This document shows, piece after piece, positions 1 through 4,159 of a DNA stretch of 6,199 nucleotides (its first letter is position 1; the number at the start of each line of letters is the position of its first letter). Under the pieces are notes generated by a model. The model did no database searches and had not been told where the DNA came from. It was given only the letters and a program-made list of their open reading frames with translations. A program made the translations under genes and the position numbers. This stretch comes from Holosporales bacterium (GTDB taxonomy: Bacteria; Pseudomonadota; Alphaproteobacteria; BNTO01), in NCBI GenBank assembly GCA_031257795.1, contig JAIRNW010000026.1, forward strand, positions 1 to 6,199. Direction: 5' to 3'.

Positions 1-128
1 AAATCAGTTTTTGGGTACGTCGATCCGGTGCTCGAATGCTCACGTACATCTAAGTACGCTCCGCTTCTGTGCTCCGTGTCTCCTTCCCAAAATTCTGATT
101 TTGAAGGTTTCGAAAGAGGCCCAATATA
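1..128 (-). repeat. Palindromic repeat element, copy A (left end outside window)
   Basis: This stretch aligns without gaps to 880-1007, with only three mismatches in 128 positions (at 13, 53 and 120). It holds the family core, read on the minus strand as a GGAGCACAGAAGCGGAGCG-type sequence followed by GTAC...GTAC and ATCGACGTACC. The right arm at about 95-123 (CTGATTTTGAAGG to GAAAGAGGCCCA) pairs in copy B with a left arm. Here that left arm would lie mostly upstream of the window, and only its last bases (AAATCAG) are visible. The strand given is that on which the core reads GCGGAGCGTAC. Confidence 0.85.
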
Positions 129-309
129 AAAACATTTGAATCTTAAAATATTACCATTTACATTCGTAGTAATGAGCAAAGTGCTTTCCGCTTAAAAAGC
201 ATTTGTTCTGTCAGGTCCAGACTACGCAGACTGTGGCCGCGTGGCAAAACTTCTGCCAACAATTCTTTCAGTAATCTACATCCCAAGTCACAATATGAGG
301 TGAAATATA
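129..309. other. Intergenic spacer, no gene recognised
   Basis: AT-rich spacer between repeat copy A and the holin-like gene. Short ORFs on the minus strand show nothing recognisable. A weak hairpin is possible around TGCTTT (181-186) and AAAGCA (196-201). I see no convincing -35/-10 pair. The only clear signal is the Shine-Dalgarno sequence GAGGTGA at 297-303 that serves the next gene. Confidence 0.5.
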
Positions 310-849
310 ATGACAACTCCAATCGTATCCGCAGCACTCGGCCTGATCGAGTTCGCCCCAATCATCGCCAAATGGCTCTCTGGCAACAAAGCAGAAAAAT
401 TCGCGGCCAAAGTTGTCGACATCGCCAAAATTGTAACGAAATCTTCGTCTGTTGATGAGGCGATTAGGGCTCTTGGAGGAAACTGCCGATTTGTGTCCGA
501 TTTCCAAAAAGAGATAATACAATTAGACGCGGAGCTCGAAATATCACTGCTAGAGGACAGGCAAAACGCCCGCAATCGCGATATAGAGTTTTTACGTGCG
601 GGATACGCCAACCGTAGGGCGGATTTGATGGTCTTGTCGGCGGCCCTCGGGCTTGTCATGTGTTTGTTTTCTCTGGCCTTTTATTCAGACGTGTTGCCTG
701 GTGAGGCCGTTGGCATAATTTCGACGATCGCCGGGATTTTTGGCAGTTGTTTGAAGGATGCATACTCGTTTGAATTTGGTTCATCAAGGGGGAGTAAGGC
801 TAAGGACTCAACAGTTGCATCTGTTTTGGAGAAGTTGAGGGGGGGATGA
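310..849 (+). CDS. GTA/phage 3TM-type holin-like membrane protein
   Basis: A 179-residue protein resembling the holin-like family found in phages and gene transfer agents (GTA_holin_3TM type), thought to act at the inner membrane in cell lysis or particle release. An N-terminal part of about 100 residues is mostly helical and charged, with ALEAD-like spacing (SVDEAIRALGG, residues 47-57) and the LEDRQNARNRD stretch (81-91). Two strong hydrophobic segments follow: about 107-126 (MVLSAALGLVMCLFSLAFYS) and about 133-149. Just after the second is SFEFGSSRGSKAKD (153-166), close to the FFFGSS.GS..K signature of the family. The start is well supported: GAGGTGA at 297-303 lies 6 nt before the ATG. 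The length suits the family and the frame is intact. No endolysin or other lysis gene is adjacent, so it looks like an isolated phage-derived gene between two nearly identical repeat copies. Family assignment is from motif memory; lysis function is inferred. Confidence 0.75.
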   Translation: MTTPIVSAALGLIEFAPIIAKWLSGNKAEKFAAKVVDIAKIVTKSSSVDEAIRALGGNCRFVSDFQKEIIQLDAELEISLLEDRQNARNRDIEFLRAGYANRRADLMVLSAALGLVMCLFSLAFYSDVLPGEAVGIISTIAGIFGSCLKDAYSFEFGSSRGSKAKDSTVASVLEKLRGG

Positions 850-856
850 TGTACAA

Positions 857-1002
857 TGGACCTCTTTCCAAACTCTTCAAAATCAGTTTTTAGGTACGTC
901 GATCCGGTGCTCGAATGCTCACGTACATCTAGGTACGCTCCGCTTCTGTGCTCCGTGTCTCCTTCCCAAAATTCTGATTTTGAAGGTTTCGAAAGAGGTC
1001 CA
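857..1002 (-). repeat. Palindromic repeat element, copy B (complete)
   Basis: A complete element of 146 bp. The left arm 857-886 begins TGGACCTCTTTCC and ends TTCAAAATCAG. The right arm 974-1002 begins CTGATTTTGAAGG and ends GAAAGAGGTCCA, so the arms are reverse complements over nearly 30 positions. The core between them, read on the minus strand, is the GCGGAGCGTAC...GTACGTGAGC...ATCGACGTACC type. An inner palindrome, ACGTAC...GTACGC, could form a second small stem. The element starts 7 nt after the stop codon of the holin-like gene and shares 97-98% identity with copy A. Confidence 0.88.
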
Positions 1003-1015
1003 ATATATCCAGCCA

Positions 1016-1100
1016 TCGAAGGTTTGCGGGTTCGTCGCTTCAATGCTCGGTTCGAGCAGTACATGCAGCTCCGTGCCCGTGCTTCGATGCTCCTGCCTTC
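1016..1100 (-). repeat. Palindromic repeat element, copy C (diverged)
   Basis: On the minus strand this reads GAAGCACGGGCACGGAGCTG, then TGTACTGCTCGAACC, then GCATTGAAGCGACGAACC. That closely tracks copy E at 2690-2755 on the plus strand (GAAGCGCAGGTGCGGAGCTG, TGTGCTGCTCAAGCC, GCATCGAAGCGACGAACT). The outer arms are only weakly complementary (CGAAGGTTTGCGGG near 1017 against CCTGCCTTCAA near 1091), so the boundaries are approximate. It lies about 14 nt from copy B in the same orientation, making a tandem of two different subtypes. Confidence 0.7.
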
Positions 1101-1126
1101 AATTTTTTTATGACCCAGCATAGGTG

Positions 1127-1135
1127 TGCTACAAT
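1127..1135 (+). promoter_or_regulatory. Extended -10 promoter candidate for the Rpn-family gene
   Basis: TGCTACAAT matches the extended -10 form TGnTATAAT except for one base in the hexamer. No good -35 is present; ATGACC at 1110-1115 gives only four matches at a 14-bp spacing. An extended -10 can work without a -35. Transcription would begin near 1142. This would place the GTG at 1126 upstream of the transcript and favour the ATG at 1174 as the start. Confidence 0.4.
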
Positions 1136-1173
1136 TCTCGGTAGGGCGGTTTGGTCTTGTTTGGAATGCCTAT

Positions 1174-2106
1174 ATGACAGACGGTTTGTTGAAGCCAAGT
1201 TCAGATTTCGTTTTTGCGAATTTGTTTGGCGTGGAGAAGCATAAGAGGGCGTTAATTTGCCTACTGAACGCGATCCTAAAAGGAAATCCAACTATAAAAA
1301 GCATCACGCTACTGAACCCACAACACAAAAAACAAAGGAAAGATGGGAAGTCCACGACGCTGGATATCGAGGCCGTTACAGATAATAAAACGATTGTTGA
1401 TATCGAAATACAGTGCCGGCGAGATGGGAATCTTGTGAACCGGGCGATGTACCATCAAGCGCGCATGATGAAAGACGAGCTAAATGAAAGCGATTCATAT
1501 GATGCGTGTCCTGACATTATTTCGATTTGGTTTGCGGACTACCACGAGACAAATAGAAAATACCACACGCACGAATCCGTACACACGTTCAAGGCTAGCC
1601 CTATGGATGACTCGGAGGTCTCAAGCGAAAAATCAAAGATTTTCATTATAGAGCTGCCGAAAGTCGACCTAAAGAATGCATCTCTTAACGATATGTTCTC
1701 GGTGTGGATGTTTTTCCTGAAAAATCCTGAGCTGATACCAGATGAGTTCGTACAGAAAGTTCCAGAAGTACACGAAGCCCTTGAGGAGCTGAAGGTCATG
1801 AGTATGGATAAGGATTTCCGCGCGGCTTACAATGCTCACATCAAAGCAGAAAATGACAGGAGAAGCCGTGAAACCAATGCCAGAATTGAGGGAGAGAAAA
1901 GGGGCAGAAGGGAGGGGAGAAAGGAGGGCAGAAAGGAGGGGCGAAAGGAGGGGAGAGCCGAGGGAGAGGCGGAGGAGAGGAAGAGAATGGTGTTAAAGCT
2001 GTTGGCTAAAGAAATGAGCATTACAGATATTGCTGAAGTCACCGGGCTTTCCGTTGATGAGGTCGAAGTAATTCGTCAGCAAAAGCCAAAATCAAAATTA
2101 AAGTGA
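1174..2106 (+). CDS. Rpn-family / PD-(D/E)XK nuclease family transposase-like protein
   Basis: A 310-residue protein from the ATG at 1174. The N-terminus has the family opening LKPSSDFVFANLFG (residues 6-19). The PD-(D/E)XK nuclease core is visible as D64 in TLDIEA and E78-I-Q80 in VDIEIQ, the E-x-Q form typical of the family. YHQARMM and the IISIWFADY strand follow. Known relatives (recombination-promoting nucleases, YhgA-like) cleave DNA, and some act in phage defence. Residues 244-263 are five GRxE repeats, and the last 40 residues (ITDIAEVTGLSVDEVEVI) look like a helix-turn-helix. The length is normal and the frame intact, so it could be active. A GTG at 1126 would add 16 residues, but these are not family-like and precede the probable promoter. 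The Shine-Dalgarno is weak (TGGA at 1162-1165). Nuclease identity is confident; cellular role is inferred. Confidence 0.85.
   Translation: MTDGLLKPSSDFVFANLFGVEKHKRALICLLNAILKGNPTIKSITLLNPQHKKQRKDGKSTTLDIEAVTDNKTIVDIEIQCRRDGNLVNRAMYHQARMMKDELNESDSYDACPDIISIWFADYHETNRKYHTHESVHTFKASPMDDSEVSSEKSKIFIIELPKVDLKNASLNDMFSVWMFFLKNPELIPDEFVQKVPEVHEALEELKVMSMDKDFRAAYNAHIKAENDRRSRETNARIEGEKRGRREGRKEGRKEGRKEGRAEGEAEERKRMVLKLLAKEMSITDIAEVTGLSVDEVEVIRQQKPKSKLK
1783..1800 (+). promoter_or_regulatory. Internal ribosome binding site and in-frame ATG within the Rpn gene
   Basis: GAGGAG at 1783-1788 stands 9 nt before an in-frame ATG at 1798 (residue 209). A second ATG at 1804 lies 8 nt after GAAGG at 1791-1795. 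This site is stronger than the one at the full-length start. Initiation here would give a 102-residue product ending at 2106, containing the GRxE repeats and the C-terminal helix-turn-helix but no nuclease domain. Small C-terminal products made within Rpn genes are known in Escherichia coli, where they counteract the full-length toxin. Use of this site here is inference. Confidence 0.45.
1903..1962 (+). repeat. Five tandem 12-bp units encoding GRxE repeats
   Basis: Five consecutive 12-bp units begin at 1903, 1915, 1927, 1939 and 1951, in register with the reading frame. Each encodes Gly-Arg-Arg/Lys/Ala-Glu. Typical units are GGGAGAAAGGAG and GGCAGAAAGGAG. The strand is almost all purine and carries AAGGAGG-like sequence three times. 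Loss or gain of a unit would keep the frame, so repeat number could vary without destroying the protein. Charged glycine repeats at this place are common in the family. Confidence 0.85.
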
Positions 2107-2268
2107 GCAAAGTTAAGAACCCGTTAACATAAGATTTAATTGAGGATTTTTCAGGAAGAACGGAGCGCAGACGCGGAGTGTACTAAACGTACATGAGTTT
2201 CGAACCGGATTCGACGCAGAAAAGACCAATTTAAATCATTATTTCAACGGGTTCTAAGTTATTTTTTG
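2107..2268 (+). repeat. Palindromic repeat element, copy D (complete), terminator-like
   Basis: The left arm at about 2111-2142 (AGTTAAGAACCCGTTAACAT to TTTAATTG) and the right arm 2228-2261 (CAATTTAAATC to ACGGGTTCTAAGTT) are reverse complements with two small gaps. Pairing may extend to GCAAA just after the stop codon, opposite TTTTTTGC at 2264-2271. The core on the plus strand is CGGAGCGCAGACGCGGAGTG, then TACTAAACGTACATGAG, then GGATTCGACGCAG. It begins directly after the Rpn stop codon. A long hairpin followed by ATTTTTTG could end transcription there; that role is inferred. Confidence 0.85.
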
Positions 2269-2317
2269 CTTTCCGAGCATCTCGAAGAAATGTTTGGTAA
2301 ATGCAAAATTCGCTCGC

Positions 2318-2345
2318 TTGACAAGTTTTCTGTATTTTTTATACT
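2318..2345 (+). promoter_or_regulatory. Sigma70-type promoter for rpmI-rplT
   Basis: TTGACA at 2318-2323, a perfect -35 match, is followed after 16 bp by TATACT at 2340-2345. The region is AT-rich and the signal is the best promoter in the window. Transcription would begin near 2352, leaving a leader of about 90 nt before rpmI. It lies downstream of repeat copy D, which gives the ribosomal operon its own start with no infC gene immediately upstream. Confidence 0.75.
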
Positions 2346-2385
2346 ATACAATGGAGTGGCTTTTGGAGCCTATCGCAGTGGATTT

Positions 2386-2430
2386 TAAACCTGGCGGGTT
2401 TAGCGAGCCGGTGCGGTTCCTTGGTTTTTT
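2386..2430 (+). promoter_or_regulatory. Structured rpmI leader, possible attenuator
   Basis: Two hairpins precede rpmI. The first pairs TAAACC (2386-2391) with GGTTTA (2397-2402), a perfect 6-bp stem. The second pairs GAGCCG (2405-2410) with CGGTTC (2414-2419) around a GTG loop, with one G-U pair, and is followed by CTTGG and six T (2425-2430). The rpmI Shine-Dalgarno AAGAGG begins at 2431. Leader control of rpmI-rplT operons by L20 or by termination is known in other bacteria. Here it rests only on the visible stems. Confidence 0.35.
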
Positions 2431-2444
2431 AAGAGGATTGATGT

Positions 2445-2648
2445 ATGAAGAAGGTTAAACTGAAAACGAAAAGTAGTGCAAAAAAAAGATTTCGCTTCAC
2501 CGCAACTGGCTTGGTCAAGGTGGCTTTTGCCTGGAAACGCCACAATATGCGGCGGCGTTCGAATGATATGCTTAGGACTGCGCGCGGTATGAAGATTTTG
2601 CACGCGAGTGACGCTAAAAGGGTGTGTGATCATTACTTTCATGTGTGA
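2445..2648 (+). CDS. rpmI: 50S ribosomal protein L35
   Basis: A 67-residue, very basic protein of the large ribosomal subunit, close to the usual 64-67 residues. It opens with the family pattern MKKVKLKTKSSAKKRF (residues 1-16), continues with FTATGLVKV (18-26) and has HNMRRRS (34-40), where bacterial L35 has a similar basic stretch. The start is supported by AAGAGG at 2431-2436, 8 nt before the ATG; an ATG at 2441 is in another frame. It is the first gene of an operon with rplT, but the 167-nt gap is unusually long because a repeat element sits in it. The promoter at 2318-2345 probably drives both genes. Confidence 0.96.
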   Translation: MKKVKLKTKSSAKKRFRFTATGLVKVAFAWKRHNMRRRSNDMLRTARGMKILHASDAKRVCDHYFHV

Positions 2649-2661
2649 TCTGATTGGTACT

Positions 2662-2774
2662 CAATCATAAAAAGAGTTGTGAGCAGAAGACTTGAAGCGC
2701 AGGTGCGGAGCTGTACTCGATGTGCTGCTCAAGCCTGGCATCGAAGCGACGAACTCATAAACTTTTTGTGGCTG
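2662..2774 (+). repeat. Palindromic repeat element, copy E, inside rpmI-rplT
   Basis: The left arm 2662-2683 (CAATCATAAAAAGAGTTGTG) pairs with the right arm 2754-2774 (CTCATAAACTTTTTGTGGCT). The core is GAAGCGCAGGTGCGGAGCTG, TGTGCTGCTCAAGCC and GCATCGAAGCGACGAACT. It most resembles copy C. It begins 13 nt after the rpmI stop and ends about 40 nt before rplT, so it would be transcribed as a large hairpin in the middle of the operon message. Confidence 0.85.
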
Positions 2775-2815
2775 GGTGTTGGTTGTGTATGTAGTTAGGA
2801 GCGTGGGTTTTTAAT

Positions 2816-3175
2816 ATGGCAAGAGTAAAAAGAGGAATGACGATCCGTGCACGTCACAAAAAAGTGCTCAGGATGGCAAAGGGATACAGAGGCCGCGCCA
2901 ACGCGTGTTTCCGCATTGCGCTGGAGAAGGTCGAGAAGGGGTTGCAGTACGCATACAGGGATAGGCGCGTGAAAAAGCGCACGTTCCGCGGCCTTTGGAT
3001 ACAGCGGATCAATGCGGCTGTGCGGCAGGAGGGGATGACGTATTCGTCATTCATGCACGGCTTGCACCAGGCGGGGGTTGTCTTGGATCGTAAGGTTATG
3101 GCAGAGTTGGCTGTTCATAAGCCGTTCGAGTTTAAAGCCGTGATCGAGGCGTCTAAGGTTGGATTGGCTGGTTGA
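2816..3175 (+). CDS. rplT: 50S ribosomal protein L20
   Basis: A 119-residue basic protein, the usual length for L20, which binds 23S rRNA early in large-subunit assembly. The whole family pattern is present: MARVKRG (1-7), ARHKKVLRMAKGYRGR (13-28), YAYRDRRVKKRTFRGLWIQR (45-64), INAAVR (65-70), YSSFMHGLHQAGV (76-88), LDRKVMAELA (90-99). The start is fixed by MARVKRG, although the nearest Shine-Dalgarno (TAGGAG, 2796-2801) lies 14 nt upstream, further than usual. Translation may be influenced by the hairpin element that ends at 2774. The following ORF starts 4 nt after the stop, which suggests coupling. The sequence is of alphaproteobacterial type. Confidence 0.97.
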   Translation: MARVKRGMTIRARHKKVLRMAKGYRGRANACFRIALEKVEKGLQYAYRDRRVKKRTFRGLWIQRINAAVRQEGMTYSSFMHGLHQAGVVLDRKVMAELAVHKPFEFKAVIEASKVGLAG

Positions 3176-3179
3176 GGAA

Positions 3180-3509
3180 ATGGCGATTTATAAAGAGACA
3201 GACTTGTTCGGCTCCAAGGAAGATAGGGCGCCGTCGGTTTTTTACAAGGTTACGTGCGCAAGCGGAGAGCCGGCAAGGGCGCTTTTGTCTGTGAAAAGCG
3301 CGTTTGCTAGGTGGGAGGCCAATGCTGATGCCATCATGATCCTTCGATTGTTGGCGAACCAGTGTGCTAAAAGCCCTCAGAGCTGTGGAGGTCTGTTGAA
3401 GTTTTTGCAGAATATTTACCGCGAGATCGCTCTCAAAAATGGAACTTTGGAGGCGGGGGTGTTGGCGCGGGATGCTCTTGTGGATCGTTTTTTAGTGAGA
3501 ACCCGTTGA
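3180..3509 (+). CDS. Hypothetical protein downstream of rplT
   Basis: A 109-residue protein I do not recognise. It begins MAIYKETDLFG and has a mixed, soluble composition with no membrane segment or signal peptide. A TTG at 3159, overlapping rplT, would add seven residues and has GAGG 9 nt before it; the ATG at 3180 lies 4 nt after the rplT stop and would use coupling, since GAGG at 3174 is too close. The middle (LSVKSAFARWEANADAIMILRLLAN) is probably helical. The last four residues, VRTR, and the stop codon come from the left arm of repeat copy F, so the original end may have been lost. Normally rplT is followed by pheS in many bacteria; that gene is absent here. Coding status is supported by length and position only. 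Confidence 0.65.
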   Translation: MAIYKETDLFGSKEDRAPSVFYKVTCASGEPARALLSVKSAFARWEANADAIMILRLLANQCAKSPQSCGGLLKFLQNIYREIALKNGTLEAGVLARDALVDRFLVRTR

Positions 3510-3560
3510 CATAAGATTTAAATTGAGGATTTTTCAGGAGAAACGGAGCGCAGAAGCGGC
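3497..3560 (+). repeat. Palindromic repeat element, copy F (truncated)
   Basis: 3498-3559 aligns with 2116-2176 of copy D, sharing AGAACCCGTT, ACATAAGATTTAA, TTGAGGATTTTTCAGG and CGGAGCGCAGA, with about four mismatches and one gap. The match stops in the core after AGAAGCGG. The short stretch to about 3590 (GTCATTCGACGAAACC) may be scrambled core sequence, but no right arm is present before tRNA-Gly. It is a half element, sharing its arm type with copy D, and it overlaps the end of the upstream ORF by 12 nt. Confidence 0.85.
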
Positions 3561-3602
3561 GTCATTCGACGAAACCACGGTTCGGTTGTGATTGTCTATA
3601 GT

Positions 3603-3673
3603 GCGGATGTAGCTCAATGGTAGAGCAGAAGCTTCCCAAGCTTAAGACGGGGGTTCGATTCCCCTCACCCGCT
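3603..3673 (+). tRNA. tRNA-Gly (anticodon CCC)
   Basis: A 71-nt cloverleaf. The acceptor strands are GCGGATG and CACCCGC with discriminator T; the D arm is GCTC-AATGGTA-GAGC; the anticodon arm is GAAGC-TTCCCAA-GCTTA with anticodon CCC; the T arm is GGGGG-TTCGATT-CCCCT. CCA is not encoded. Two mismatches stand out: A5 against C68 in the acceptor stem, where relatives normally have a G-C pair, and G27 against A43 in the anticodon stem, which I recall as common in alphaproteobacterial tRNA-Gly. The discriminator begins a T-rich run (T6-G-T8) that may help end transcription. Confidence 0.93.
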
Positions 3674-3720
3674 TTTTTGTTTTTTTTGGTGATCCACAGA
3701 CTTTTTGTATTTTTGTACAG

Positions 3721-3864
3721 TAGACCTGTTGCAGAATCTCTGAAAACGATTTTTCTAGAAGGAGCTTCGAAGCACAGAAGCGCAGCGTACTTGTGGGACG
3801 TGAGCCTTTGAGCATCGCGGTGACGAACTCGAAAATCGATTTTAGGCCTTTTGTAACAGGTCTA
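3721..3864 (+). repeat. Palindromic repeat element, copy G (complete), between tRNA genes
   Basis: The arms 3721-3753 (TAGACCTGTTGCAGAATCTC to ACGATTTT) and 3832-3864 (AAAATCGATTTTAGGCC to AACAGGTCTA) are reverse complements at 26 of 33 positions with no gap. The core is GGAGCTTCGAAGCACAGAAG, CGCAGCGTACTTGTGGGACG, TGAGC and GGTGACGAACTCG. It lies in the spacer between tRNA-Gly and tRNA-His and ends 4 nt before tRNA-His. The arm sequence is unlike that of any other copy here. Confidence 0.87.
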
Positions 3865-3868
3865 ATGT

Positions 3869-3946
3869 GGCGGGTGTAGCTCAGTTGGTTAGAGCGCCAG
3901 ATTGTGGCTCTGGAGGTCGCCAGTTCGAGACTGGTCATTCGCCCCA
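3869..3946 (+). tRNA. tRNA-His (anticodon GTG)
   Basis: A 78-nt tRNA including the extra 5' G (G-1 at 3869) opposite C73, the hallmark of tRNA-His. Acceptor strands are GCGGGTG and CATTCGC, with two G-U pairs. The D arm is GCTC-AGTTGGTTA-GAGC, the anticodon arm CCAGA-TTGTGGC-TCTGG with anticodon GTG, and the T arm GCCAG-TTCGAGA-CTGGT. The CCA end is encoded (3944-3946). Confidence 0.96.
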
Positions 3947-3957
3947 ATAAACGGCCT

Positions 3958-3986
3958 GTTGCGAAGGTGTCCCTCGCAAACTTTTT
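3958..3986 (+). terminator. Possible terminator after tRNA-His
   Basis: TTGCGA (3959-3964) pairs with TCGCAA (3974-3979), with inner GG/CC pairs around a TGT loop and one A-C mismatch. Five T follow at 3982-3986. The stem is short, and tRNA-Thr begins 14 nt later, so it could instead be a processing structure. Confidence 0.4.
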
Positions 3987-3999
3987 GACTGGGGTAATG

Positions 4000-4074
4000 G
4001 CCGACTTAGCTCAATGGTAGAGCAACTGATTTGTAATCAGTAGGTTGGGGGTTCGAGTCCCTCAGTCGGCACCA
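4000..4074 (+). tRNA. tRNA-Thr (anticodon TGT)
   Basis: A 75-nt tRNA with perfect acceptor strands GCCGACT and AGTCGGC, discriminator A and encoded CCA. The D arm is GCTC-AATGGTA-GAGC, the anticodon arm ACTGA-TTTGTAA-TCAGT with anticodon TGT, and the T arm GGGGG-TTCGAGT-CCCTC. It reads ACA codons. Its 3' end and about 65 bp downstream recur in diverged form at 5916-6004, suggesting it served as an integration site. Confidence 0.96.
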
Positions 4075-4140
4075 GCACTTTTTTGCTGGAGAGTCTCCGT
4101 TTGTGGGAGTGCAAAATCAGTGTCGAAAACCTTATATTCC
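4061..4140 (+). repeat. Left copy of the tRNA-Thr 3' end repeat (attL-like)
   Basis: This segment contains the last 14 nt of tRNA-Thr and its downstream flank. It aligns to 5916-5996 with one extra T in the right copy. The best-conserved blocks are CGGCACCAGC, GAGTCTCCGTTTGTG and AAAACCTTATAT. The stretch CCAGCA...TGCTGG at 4072-4089 could fold into a small hairpin overlapping the CCA end; the right copy does not preserve it. Confidence 0.65.
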
Positions 4141-4159
4141 ACACGGTTTAGCGATCTAT

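Noticed and set aside
856..1113. Open frame of 85 codons on the plus strand
   Set aside because: It lies wholly in repeat copies B and C, has no ribosome binding site, and its translation is a reading of the repeats.
1126..1173. GTG at 1126 as the start of the Rpn gene
   Set aside because: The extra 16 residues do not resemble the family, there is no good Shine-Dalgarno, and the likely -10 element at 1130-1135 lies downstream of this GTG.
3506..3534. TTGACA in repeat copy F as a promoter for tRNA-Gly
   Set aside because: No acceptable -10 lies at 16-18 bp, and copy D has TTAACA at the same place, so the match is probably chance.
1..3864. CRISPR array
   Set aside because: The repeats are long palindromes at irregular intervals with genes between, not short repeats with regular spacers.
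3642..3947. 101-codon open frame on the minus strand
   Set aside because: It overlaps tRNA-Gly, repeat copy G and tRNA-His, so it is a shadow of RNA genes and repeat.
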